From the NCBI RefSeq assembly GCF_016808095.1, contig NC_068972.1, positions 35,247,029 to 35,311,028 of the forward strand: a stretch of DNA of 64,000 bases, in the 5' to 3' direction. Under the pieces are notes generated by a model. It was not told the DNA's origin, did not search any database, and worked only from the letters and a program-made list of their open reading frames with translations. Shown one piece after another: positions 49,071-61,299 of this stretch. This stretch comes from Vigna angularis (Eukaryota; Streptophyta; Magnoliopsida; Fabales; Fabaceae). Both the position numbers and the translations under genes were made by a program. Position 1 is the stretch's first letter; each line of letters opens with the position of its first letter.

Positions 49071-50369
49071 GGTTTAATTGCTTGCATTGTTCCTAGTTTG
49101 GCTGCAACGAGTCAAAGTAGTCCATCTTTTTAAAAAAATTTCAATTACGTACAAACTTGGTTTAAAAGTGTCAATTTCGTCCAAACATATGTAAAATTTG
49201 CTTCAATCAAGTCCCTTCCGTTAAATTCACCAAAACGGACGTTAATTTTTTAGTTCTCTCTCCTCTGCTCCTCTGCTTCTCTACTCTGCTCCTCTGGACA
49301 TTATAAAATAATATAATGATAATATAAAATATAAAATAATACATTAAGCAATTATTAGAAAATTTGAAAATATTATGCATATATATTAAATGAAAAAAAC
49401 AGTATACGTGGACTAAGTTATACAGAACTTCTGCACAGGGTAATGATTGTGGATGAAACTCTCATTTCTCATATATTTATACTTGGTTTTAGTTTATCTT
49501 ACAAAAACATGAAAACTAAATCTAAACAAAAAGTATTCTTTTCACACCCATTTTCTGCTTCATTCGATAATTGCTTTTCGTAGTAAAATATTATATTAAA
49601 ATAATAACAATAAATATAATTAAAATATTATAATTCGTAGTAAAATATTATCTAAAAATCAAATAATTCATTTTTCTGTTCTTTAACTAAAAAGGTATTT
49701 ACAAAATTATTTATTTTGATATAATATTGGTTGAACTATTTCTACATATTTTCATTTTCTTTAAAAAAGAATTATACGTTTTGTGTTAATTATATATATA
49801 TATAATTTATCGTCATTAAAAGTATATTAAAAATATATATAAGATAATAGGATAAATCATATATATTTAAAATAATTTATTAATTAATTTATTTACTAAA
49901 ATAGTTTTAAGATAATAAAATATAAGATAGATATTTATATTTGAGATTAATAAAATTATTTTACTTTAAAATACACACATATTTTAATTAATAGATACTG
50001 TATAACTTTAATTTTTTCTTTCAATTAACAGGCACAATTCTCTATTAATAAATCATATGTAGCATATTGGTAAAAAAAAAAGTGGAATAATAATTTAGAT
50101 AAAATCATTTAGTTACATCATGATCATGATTTAATTTATGTAAATATTAAATATAAGTGAAAAACATTTTACTAAAGGAGCAGCAGAGCATAGCAGCAGA
50201 GCAGTTTATGTGGATTTAATGGAAGGGACTTGATTGAAGCAAATTTTACATACGTTTGGACAAAATTGACACTTTTAAACCAAGTTTCGACATAATTGAA
50301 ACTTTTTTAAAAAGATGGACTAACTTGACACGTTGCAGCCAAACTGTGGACAATGCAAGCAATTAAACC
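49071..50369. mobile_element. MULE, 1299 bp, perfect 9-bp target-site duplication
   Basis: The ends are GGTTTAATTGCTTGCATTGT and the inverse ACAATGCAAGCAATTAAACC. TTATTTTTA is duplicated at 49062-49070 and 50370-50378. The inverted arms run about 150 bp (GTCCATCTTTTTAAAAAAAT, then ACTTGGTTTAAAAGTGTCAA, AAATTTGCTTCAATCAAGTC, CCTTCCGTTAAAT). Just inside, CTCTGCTCCTCTGCT repeats on the left pair with an AGCAGAGCATAGCAGCAGAG stretch on the right. The core is plain AT-rich with no transposase. The terminal sequence is closely similar to the 30252 element, so both belong to one family. Confidence 0.92.
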
Positions 50370-52242
50370 TTATTTTTAATGTCCACGAAATCTCCAACCA
50401 CCAAAGCATACACAATCAGACATAAATCAAATAGCATTTTAAAGGGGCAAAATTCACAAATTTTATTATAATAAACTTTTATACTATATTAAAAACTGAA
50501 TTTAAGTCAAACTATAAAATTTACTTATAAAATAATAATGGATTAAATATGTTTTTCAAACACATTTCATTTGTTTATATAGTTTATTATACTTATGTTT
50601 TAATGTTAGTTTATAAATGAGTTTAAAATATCAAATAAATTTAATAAAATTTAATTAAAAAAATTAAATTCAAACATATTTAAAGTTGAGCAACTAAATT
50701 CACGTATATCTTAAATTGAAAAACTAAATTTAAAAAACTAATTTCAATTTTTACTATTTAATCCAATAATAATTATTATTTATATATTATAAATTAATTT
50801 TATATTTATTTAATAGAAGTAAACTAGATCAAACTTTCTCTCAAATTAATACTATAAATTAATCTTATATTTAGTCGACATAATGTCATTAATAGAAGGC
50901 AACTAGATCAAACTTTCTTCCAAGGCTAATCACAAACTATAAATCAAAATTATAGGATTATTCCATCTAATAAATACATCTATAATTTTATTTATTTCGT
51001 AACAATAAAATACAGTAAAACAAATAACTTTTAACTCTACTCACTTATATGGTTATAATTAGCCTTTGCTGCATTTTTGCTCTTATTTATACAAATGATT
51101 ATGATAATTTCCCTTCTAATTTGTTGTTTCAATCAAGAGTAGAGAGATTCTTTCATATCCCTACAAGTTGCCTCCTCATTAACTTAATTATATATTCAAA
51201 TCGAAAAGGAAAAGATATTATTAACCCAAAGAATAGTTGTATAAGAAATTGAAGGGATAATTTAAGATGAAAGACATAAGAAATTGAATGGAAATATATG
51301 GTGGTATTAAATAGCAGTCTGACACATGATAGTTTGCAATAAGTGGCATAAACAATGTTGTATTAATATTTTGTAGGTAGCTCTTGAAATGGAGTTTGTG
51401 ATAATGAATCAGATTGGTGTTTGTTGTTCTCGTGAAGCAAAAAATGGGTATTAATAAATTCAGTAGTTTTGGATGAAATATGAAGTGTACGTAATACGTA
51501 TAAATATTTAATATCATTCCCCAAACTTATGTCCGTGAATAATGCAGTACAAAAAGGTAGCAGCGGAAAAAATAAATAAATTAAATGGCAGAGAGAGCAA
51601 GATCACACGTGAATATACTTATATTTAAGTATACACAAAAGAATAAGCAGAACCAATTAATCATATGCTTCTATAGGATTATCTTTTAAAGTATGGATTT
51701 CATTTATAAATCAAGAATAAGAATTGCGACATTTTCTTTTGTCTTTTATGCCACCAATCTTGCAGGTAATTTAACTTTGGGTATGGTTTTATGCATGCGT
51801 TCGTATTTTTTTTTTTCTTATATAAAGTATGACATATACTCATGTTTATGAAAATATTATCACTATTATAGACATCATACATTCAAATATAACAAAATAT
51901 TGCAACTATATGTCCATTTAGTAATCATACTACCTCTGCCCAACTAAGCTTTTCTTAATAAACATTCCAAAAATTACTTCATTCCACAAAAATTCATTGT
52001 AAAATCAATCTTCTTAGATTTAAGACCAAAGAAATTAGGGTTGTTATCAGATAACATAATACATTAGATCTAAAATTTTTGTTCAGTCCCTCCCATCCAT
52101 TTGTTGTTAGACTTTTGCTATCTCCTCTAAATATGTTAAGAGTTATGAGACAAAATTCTTGAAAAAATAATTAAACATAACTAAGGACTCTCATTTGGTG
52201 CTAACTGAAAATATCTCTGTTCGCGAAATTTAATCTTAAACA
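50370..52242. other. AT-rich intergenic DNA
   Basis: A short imperfect duplication (AACTAGATCAAACTTTCT at 50823 and 50900) and small chance frames (51049-51252 plus, 51221-51517 minus) are the only structure noticed. Confidence 0.55.
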
Positions 52243-52484
52243 CTTGTTATTACTTCGGTTATTTTTTTAACCGAGAAAATAAGGGTTTATGATCTCGGTT
52301 CTATAAAGAATCGTTGTCTAAACCCTCTAAAAAAATTTAGTTATTTTATGTCTCGATTCTCTAAACAATTGAGGTAATAAACGTTTGCTATATATAATTA
52401 CAAAAATGTCACTGTGCCATTTTTTGCTTCGGTTACGACTGAACTGATGTCAAATGTGCGAGTTTAAATTTTTTTTTACTAGTG
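52243..52484. mobile_element. CACTA element right terminus (fragment)
   Basis: It ends GCGAGTTTAAATTTTTTTTTACTAGTG, the inverse of the left terminus at 17085 (CACTAGT, A run, then TTTAACTCGCGG). Moving inward it has ACAAAAATGTCACtGTGCC, GAGGTAATAAACG and CTTCGGTTATTTTTTTAACC, each the counterpart of subterminal blocks at 17100-17550, with fewer 72-bp units. The other end of this element is not next to it. Confidence 0.82.
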
Positions 52485-55357
52485 ATGTTTGAAATTCATA
52501 CATCATTCCATAACTTAATTCCTTTACTATTATGTGAATTGTTGAAAATGAGGTTTTAGTTTATCATGATGTGCTGTTCTCACTTCCACTCATTTGTTAC
52601 ATATGTTCCAAATCTTTTTGCTATATTACAAGTGAGAAATAAGTGTGTATTAGTCTCTTCTTCCAACCCACACAATACACATGAAACTTCATTTAATTGT
52701 ACTCATCTCCTCTTAATATTTATCTTTGTAGACACCTTATTCATGATTAGCCTTGCAAGCCAAAAATTGTGTAACTAGAAAAGTTTTGCATTTTTTAATA
52801 TTCAGATTTGATAGTATATTTATCTTTCTAATTTTTCCAAAACCATGAATCCTTACCCTTCTTTCTTTATTGTTGCAATATAAACAGTTTCTGAAGTTTA
52901 ATAAAGTGTTAAATTAACAACGGTTTTTTATTAAACTTAGGTAACTAATATGCACAATGTGAAAACTGAGAAGAACACAGAAAACACAGACGTAATATAG
53001 GGTTTTGGTGTAGTTTGACTGATATAGCAATTAAGAATTTAATGTATTAAAATACATTAATTAAGGGTGTACTTGAAATCTGCAGACTGTGTCACATGCA
53101 CCAATAGATGCATTCACATGTTGCCCATTATGCCATTGTAATCTTTCTTTCAATTTTCTTTCTTATTTTGGTTTAGGGGTTGGCAAGTCTTAGGTTTTGA
53201 CTCAGTTTCTCACACACTCTTTTAGAGAATCCTAATTTGCAACAAGAAAAGGGAAATTAGGGCAAATGAGCAGCAACATGTGGCATGGATTGAGGAATGA
53301 TTTGTTTGTCAAAAGTAGTTTGGTGTGGGAATTGGTTGGAGATTGCTGTCTATTTCTTTTCTTTTTCTAAACATTAGAAAAAGTGAAAAACTTTTAATAA
53401 TGTCTTTCATACTAAACAAAATCTCAAAAGATATGTATCTGTCGAAAAACTTATCCATATAACTTTGTTTTCCATGTGTTGTAATAATTATATATATAAT
53501 ATAATTAAATACATGGAAAACATGGACATTAAATTAATAATTAATTAACTTTACCTACAAAGAAATAAAAAATATTTTAAATAATAATTATTTGTAAATT
53601 AAAATAATCATTTTATAAATTTTGTTAATAAAATTTTAATTCAAGTATAACTGAATTTAAATGCTTCAGGAAAGTTTCACTTCTGATTTTATAATAGTTT
53701 GTAAGATTCCGAGGCAAATATAAGTTATTTACAAAATTGATTTATGCATTGTGTAAGTAGTATATTTTTTGAAAAAAAAAACATATTTTTATGTACTTCT
53801 AGAATTATTAATACAATAATGATAACAAATATTTAATTAATTCGGATCTCGGGATGAATGAACATTGCGATTTTTTTTTTCTTTGTGGAAATTTAAAATT
53901 TGATCCTAATTAAGTAAATTAGAACATTGAATTATACACACTTGATTGAATATATTATACTACATAGATAAAAGTATTAAATGATTATTTGTTTTCTAAT
54001 TAATGAATATTTGTTCAATGGTAAAGTATTCAGATAATGTAAAATAAAAAATTTGAAACAATAATTTTCTTGATGATTGTGAAAATGACTAGAAAGAAAA
54101 GAATTATTTAATAATAGTATAGTATATAAGTCAAGTAGTTTTTGGCATGTGGCCCATGCTCATAGTTTTGAAAGTTAAGTGAACAAAACATTGAAAACTG
54201 AAACACTCTTGTATATAAGACTTAGGTTAAAGTCAAATTTCCTCATTTTGCCAACATAAAATAGAAAGTGAAAGATCACAAGTCAAACTCAACCCCTTGT
54301 GTTATAGAGGAACAAGTGACAAGGTAGTCACATTGAAAAAATATATATAAAAAGAATTATTATTTTTAATTATTTATTTTGAAAGGAGAAACATGATTTG
54401 TACAACATTTCATACAATATATATCTTTCTTATCTTTATCTATCATTATGATATATATAATCATGTGAAAGAAAGAGATAAAAAAACAATTGTTAATTTT
54501 CTCTTTAAACTATAACAAATAATAAGGAAAGTTGTCTTAATTTACATCTCTATAAATAATTAAGATAAGAGATGTAAACTTATAATGTATTTATCTAAAA
54601 TTCTACATGAATAGGCAATATTTATTAATAAAATATCATCTAATGTTAATATGAAATGGTCATTGATTTTATTGATGACTAATGTTTATTGGATAATTTA
54701 GTGCATTGTGATTAATAAAGTTATTCTTCTTAATTTTACCCTTTTAAACATGATATTTTATTAGATGACCATATAATTTATAATTAGATTTATTAAGCAA
54801 TGGACACTAAGTACAATTACTTCAAAACTATTTATACTTTATAGAAAAGTACAATTACTTCAAAATATTTATACTTTATAGAAAAATGAAAGACCTTTCA
54901 ATTGAAATGAATGTTTTAATATAATAATTATTGAGTCTGAATTCTCCACTTATTCATGTGAGTCTTTAAAATATTGATGTTAGATATATTAAATTTTGTT
55001 AAAATACCTTAAAACATTAAAATCGTTGTATTTTGAATACCCAACATAGAAATATCATACCATAAAACATCAAAATCAATGTATTTTGACTACACAATAG
55101 AGAAACAACACCAAAAGAAATAATCCAAATTCTAATTCCTTACTAAATTTCACGAAAATTTGTTATTTCTATTTATGATAAAATAAGTTACTAATATGTG
55201 GTAGTGGCTTTAGCATAATTAATATACCTCAAGCATATGTTACAAAGACATGATTTATAAATTTTATAAAAAAAAAGTATGTAATGCTAATTTACTTTAA
55301 AAGAAAATTAACATGAAATCAAACCATATAGTTCATTTCCACACTTAAAATATTTAA
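52485..55357. other. AT-rich intergenic DNA
   Basis: The segment 53060-53350 is less AT-rich (for example GGCAAATGAGCAGCAACATG) but has no frame or RNA structure I can name. A 38-bp tandem duplication (AGTACAATTACTTCAAAA) lies at 54810-54884, followed by a diverged pair of AACATtAAAATCgtTGTATTTTGA units at 55012-55075. Confidence 0.5.
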
Positions 55358-55485
55358 CACTAGTACAGAAAAGACTTTAGACGTATGTTATTTTGGACTT
55401 TTAACGTCTGATCTCCGTCCGACGTCTATATGGGTGACGTTAATGAGACGTTGGACCCTTTAGGTAAGACATCTCTATAGACATC

Positions 55486-55590
55486 GGACCTATATAGGTC
55501 AGACGTCTATATAGATCTCGGACCTATATAGGTCAGACGTCTATATAGATCTCGGACCTATATAGGTCAGACGTCTATATAGACGTCCGA
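55486..55590. repeat. 34-bp tandem repeat, three units
   Basis: Units begin GGACCTATATAGGTCAGACG at 55486, 55520 and 55554, each with TCTATATAGATCTC or a variant after it. Both halves of the unit are palindromic. Confidence 0.92.
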
Positions 55591-55984
55591 TCCATACCGA
55601 TCAGACGTCTCTAAGGTTGCTCCTGACTCATGGTGATTCGAGTTTACAACTTTATATTTTAGTTGAAGAGAATGTATTGTACATTTTTTTTTATTGGATG
55701 ATTTTAAAAACGTAGTGAAGGGAATTAAAGGAGTGCAAAACGCAAGAAATCGCCGCCGAAGAACGTCGCCCAAGGACACGAGAATAACTGCACCAAAACC
55801 CAACGAAAACGCATTTTAATCGGTTCAAATTAAAGATAATGCATGAAAGAGTGATGTAATCAGAGTAAAATTAATTTAAAACGGTGCAAAAGTGAAAAAA
55901 CGAACCTAAAAAGCGTAACTCGTAGAGAGAAAACATGACGAAGATGATGAACAATGAGTGTGCGTAACGGCTGTCTCGCATTCG

Positions 55985-56660
55985 CAGTGTTTTAATGCTG
56001 ACATTTAGACGTCGGTTCCTCCAATAATAGATGTCTAAAGTGCTTTAGAAGTCGGAGTGGCGGGATCAGACGTCTAAATGGAGTCAAAAAGTGAGTTTTT
56101 AAATTTTTGGGTTGTGTATTTAGACGTCAGTTCCCCTGATAACAAACGTCTAAAGTGCTTTAGAAGTCGGAGTGGCGGGATCAGACGTCTAAATGGAGTC
56201 AAAAAGTGACTTTTTAAATTCTTGGGTTGTGTATTTAGACGTCGGTTCCCCTGATAACAAACGTCTAAAGTGCTTTAGAAGTCGGAGTGGCGGGATCAAA
56301 CGTTTAAATGGAGTCAAAAAATGACTTTTTAAATTCTTGGGTTGTGTATTTAGACGTCGGTTCCCCCGATAACAAACGTCTAAAGTGCTTTAGAAGTCGG
56401 AGTGGCGGGATCCGACGTCTAAATGGAGTAAAAAATGACTTTTTAAATTTTTGGGTTGTGTATTCAGACGTCGGTTCCCCCGATAACAGACGTCTAAAGT
56501 ACTTTAGAAGTCGGAGTGGCGGGATCAGACGTTTAAATGGTGTCAAAAAGTGACTTTTTAAATTTCTGAGTTGTGTATTTAGACACCGGTTCCCCCAATA
56601 ACAGACGTCTAAAGTGCTTTAGAAGTCAGTTCCCCCATAACAAACGTCTAAATAGAATAA
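55985..56660. repeat. 115-bp tandem repeat, about six units
   Basis: The marker TGCTTTAGAAGTCGGAGTGG, or its variant, begins at 56041, 56156, 56271, 56386, 56500 and 56615, a period of 114-115 bp. Each unit also has TTAGACGTCGGTTCCCC, AACAAACGTCTAAAG and TTTTTAAATTcTTGGGTTGT. The frames 56304-56546 (minus) and 56308-56553 (plus) are translations of this array on both strands and not genes. Confidence 0.93.
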
Positions 56661-56867
56661 AAATTTATTTTTTTAAACCTTTTTGTTTAGTTTTGGTGTC
56701 TATTCGGGAGAGCCGACGTATATGAGTGTTTAGACGTCGGGTCCCTCCATAGTCGACGTCTAAATAGTTGTTTTATTTACGAAAAATGTCACCGGTCATT
56801 TTTTTACGTTGGATATTCGATGACAGACGTCTAAAGGGTGACGTTAAAGGTCTTTTTTGCACAAGAA

Positions 56868-57159
56868 TTAAATAACTTAACTCCCAAATAATCAATAATT
56901 ATAACTCAAGCATGTTCATATTGCCAAAAACAGTATTGCAACAATTGAAATACATGCACATACATATTTTTTAGAAAGAAAATTTATTTTATCTTCTTTG
57001 AATCTTAATTTTAAAGAAAAATTAAATTTAAATAAACAATTACTAAAAAAAATAAAAATGTGTGTGTTTCAAAAATAAAATCCCATTATAGATAATATTA
57101 TTAAAATATATCAATTAAGGTTAATTTTACATACATAACTTACTTAAACACTCAACAAC

Positions 57160-57256
<97 letters not shown>

Positions 57257-60200
57257 CATCATCGTCGTTAGTTTTCTTAAATGAAAAAGTCAACAATGAT
57301 TTATCAAAAAAGAGATCTAACACATAAAAATAAAAGTTATAATGAGTTTGATAGAGGAAAATTAATTTGAAAAATGGTGAAAGAAAAGTAATAAAAAATA
57401 GAGAACCGACACCTAAAATCGAGTAGGTTGAATTGTATTTGATGATAAGAAGTTGATCTATCTACTCGAATATGTTAGAATTATAAGTTTGAAGTTGTCA
57501 TAACCTACCCCACCCAAAACATATAAGTGCAATGTCAAGTTTCTATCAAGAGAATAAAGTAATTTTTTCCAATTTCTAATTTTTTATATAATGAAGAATA
57601 CTGTTATATAAAACTGTAGCAAATTAAAGAAAAATAAATAAAAATAAAAAAGTGTAACTTTATTGGTAAGGGTTGAATGGTGATGGAATAATAGTCGTCA
57701 AACTCATTAATCTTCAAAAGAAAGTCACTGCCCGTGATTAGCGCGCATTTTCAACGTACGTTTCCGCGGAATCAATCTCGCCAAATAAAAAATTTACTAA
57801 CCCAAAAACAACCAAAGAAAACAAAATATTCACCATTACTCTTTTTTTTTTTTCCTTTTTCCAATTAATGTAACCTATTTCATGAACATATTTTAGTTTA
57901 TTAAATTTTGAATTTCATTAAGAAATCAAGTTTCATACTTGTAATACTTATGGTTAGAGATTTTAGACTAAATTACATCATATAAATAAAGACAAACATT
58001 AATTTATTGAATTCATTGAGATTTAAATATTTTAGTTGAAATCTGAATCTGTGATATCATATGTTATTGATTTCTTTTGATGTATATGTTTGATGTTTTC
58101 AAATATTTTTATCATGAAAATATGAATTCACATATCAATTAAAGATGAAATCAAATTATAGTATATAAAATGAAAATAAAATTTATTTTACATGTATAAT
58201 TAAGGAAGACTTAAACTTATTACCTTAATATTAAGATAACATTATCGAAATTAATTGTCACGTATAATCTATCTTCTATTTTAGAGTATCATATATCTTA
58301 TTACAATTGTTGTCTTTAAAATATGTCTTATAAATTAAAAAAAATATTTGAAATTATATAAGATCTATTTTAAAACTTACTTTTATAATTATAATTTTAT
58401 CTTAAAAAATGTATATATGTTAATAAAGAGGGATGTACATAAAAAAAATTAATCACAATTATTAAGAGATAAAAAACCTTGATTTACTATAAGGGAGTCT
58501 CTTAAATGATCTTAATTGGTTTCTAGATTCTAAATTCACTATGGTTTGAATTTTAACCTTTAGTTGAGAGATTGGTGAACGTGTTTGATGGGGAAGACTA
58601 AGATTAAAATAATACTTTATAAACCTAATCGGTTAAATTGAAACGCTTTTGGTTAGATAATTAAATAAAATATATATATTTATTAGAAACTTTTAGTTGT
58701 TGTTTATAGTTGTCTTTATTCTTACGCGTTGTGTGTGTGCATTTTGGGCGTGAAATCAGCAGTAAACTGTGAGATTGGTGTTTTCTTTTGTGTTTATCCA
58801 AATATAATCGTACGGTCGCAACTCCCCGGGATATCATCCTGTGTTTCTGCCCCCACCCATTCCTCCCGTGGTCCCCACTTTCTCTACCATCCACCCTTAA
58901 TTTATTGCACATATTATTCTCTCTTCACTTATGCTATTTATTCATTCCTATTATTCCCATTATGCAATTTACATTATAATAATTCCACATCTCACTTCCA
59001 CGCTTTCCTTTCATGCAATCATACCATACATGCAATTTACATTATCATTTTATTTTAAGAGAGTTCGTATAGTCAAGATTTATTAAAAGGATTAATCCGT
59101 CTGATTGATATCATTAAGTATTATGCAAAACAAGATTATTGATAAATTTTGTTTATTTGTCAATAAGTTTTGATTAAAAATTTATTAATCATAAATTTAT
59201 TTTGAAATTTTATATACTTGTCGATAAATGATTTTATTTATTACAAATTTAAGATTTTATTGTATGATAAAAAAGAATTAACTAAAAGTATTTATAATAA
59301 CTTAAATAGACTTAAAAAAAGTGTAGAAAAATATTTTGTAAAGATCATCAACCTTATGATCTTTAATTAATTTTAATAACTAGACAAATGAGATTAAATT
59401 AAAACTTAATATCATAACTACTATATTATGGTGTCTAATTATAATAATCTTTGAGCATTAATTGGTTTCTCGTTACTTAAAAATGGTAACTTGAAGCATA
59501 ATCAATTGAATTGTGATTGTGATGTAAGAAAATTGAATTCCTTGAATGATACATGAAAACAACATTAATTGCGCCCCATCAAAATCAACCTTCTTATAAG
59601 AGAAGTAAAAACAAAAACCGATCAAAATATATATTTATACAATTGCGTCATTGCGAGGTATTTCAGCATTTCAGATAACCTTCTTATGTTTGTTTAATCA
59701 TTTACGTGTACTGTCTCTATAGGAGAAAAAAGAGAGGGAAATTAAAATCAAGGAAAATGAATTTAAACTATATAAAATTAAAGCGTAAACTATTACTTTA
59801 TTTCTTAAAATTGAAATTTTAGTATGGAAGTAGTTTAAAAAGGTAATTCTACGTAGCCATATAAACGGTTATAACAGAAAATCGATATAATTAGTTATAG
59901 AAGTTAGTGTGATGATTAAATAAGTTTTTTTTTTCTTCTAATTTTTCACTTTTTTTTAGTATTGTGTTTTTTCCTATATTTATTTCCTGGGTTTTAGCTC
60001 AACATTTTCCCCCTTCACTCTCCCATTTGTCATTCATCCTTAAACCATTCGCTTTTCAATTATAAGTTAAAAAATTAATTTATTTTTTTTATAATTTAGA
60101 ATGATTAAATATGTTTTTTTTTTAAATTTTAGAAATTAAAATTTTGCTTTTGTCTTAAATTTTGATATTTAAACTTTGAAAATAAATAAATATAATTATT

Positions 60201-61290
60201 TTAATTTAAATGGATTAATTTTTTTATATATGATATTTGAATTGTTTACATTATTTTGAGATATTTAAATTAAATTGTTGATCTCAAATATCATTTAAAA
60301 ATTTAAAAATATTATAACAATTAGATTAAAAGATTATGTCTATTATTTTTAAATAGTTATATATGATATGAGATAACGGTTACCAAATATCAATGTTGTG
60401 CTTGGTTTGGTATTGAGTATTTTATGCATTAGAGAAAGAAGATATAGTACATGATTTATTAGTGTAATGAAAAAACCCTTGATACTTTATATGAGAGTAA
60501 AAAATGTAACAAATGTTCAGAAGTAAAGCGTTGAGGATGTATAATTTAAAGTATTATTTTAATATTATATTAATTTTAAGAATCAATTTGGCATACTATT
60601 AAACAAATTCTAAGTGAGCAATTTTTTTAGAGCTTTTTGTTAGTTATTAATCTTTTAAGAGCCAATTTTGTGCTTAGTAATGATGATTTAAAAAAAGAGA
60701 ATTCAAATTAAAATTCTAAAATATGTTTTATTCATGTGTGTGAAAACATTTTGGAAGATAGTTTCATTTTTGTAAAATTCTCTCCACTTTCTATCTAAGA
60801 TTATGATATCATTTCTCATATTTTCTCTAATCAGATGCCACATTTTTAGAATATAACAAAGTTTAAGACAATTAGACGAATCAACTTGTGTTTTTGAGTA
60901 AATGTTTATTTTTCTCATATATAAAGTTTTCACTTTTCTTTCATGGTTGATATGTATATGTTTTTATGCATTTAGGTGAGATTTTAGCTTAATAACTTAA
61001 TCTCTATTAATATAAATGAACAGTGATATGTTTTACTCTTTATTAGGTTTCATGGAAGCTAGTTGTGACTTTTCCAACTTTGTCTGACCTTTTCATTTTT
61101 TTTTTCTTGAAGGAACATATAAGAAGAGCTAATAATTCTATTTCATTTACTAAATAGTTTGGATATAAAATTTGTAATGTCTTAAATTTCAATGATTTTG
61201 TTCGAATAAATTTTAATTTATCTTTTAAGATAAAATTTTATTTTAAAATATAATAATTTAGTTTTATTTTTCAGTTTAATTTAAATTAGT
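56868..61290. other. Mostly AT-rich intergenic DNA
   Basis: A (TTA)n run is annotated separately. Two small GC-richer islands occur: 57715-57790 (GATTAGCGCGCATTTTC, CGTACGTTTCCGCGG) and 58720-58890 (GGTCGCAACTCCCCGGG, CCCCCACCCATTCCTCCC). Frames at 58729-59058 (plus) and 58661-58912 (minus) overlap the second island and have no recognisable domain. No gene is supported. Confidence 0.5.
57160..57256. repeat. (TTA)n trinucleotide microsatellite
   Basis: About 32 perfect TTA units in a row, followed by ATC/GTC variants. Confidence 0.98.
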
Positions 61291-61299
61291 TTGATTTTT

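Larger units (their letters stand above)
55358..56867. mobile_element. Non-autonomous CACTA-type element, ~1.5 kb
   Basis: The left end is CACTAGTACAGAAAAGACTT with TAGACG following. The right end is ACGTTAAAGGTCTTTTTTGC then ACAAGAA, an inverted match in which the outer CACTA bases have decayed. The 3-bp flanks TAA and TTA agree at two of three positions. The subterminal motif AGACGTCTA (a palindrome) and its variants occur dozens of times in both orientations. Two tandem arrays sit inside (annotated separately). A G+C-richer core (55590-55980) has a minus frame at 55567-55803 without recognisable domain. No transposase is present. Confidence 0.82.

Noticed and set aside
56304..56553. Overlapping 80-residue frames on both strands with an internal repeat
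   Set aside because: They translate the 115-bp tandem units of a CACTA element; matching frames on both strands reflect the palindromic units, not coding.
55486..56660. Regularly spaced repeats as a CRISPR array
   Set aside because: Units are contiguous tandem repeats with no unique spacers, in a plant nuclear transposon.
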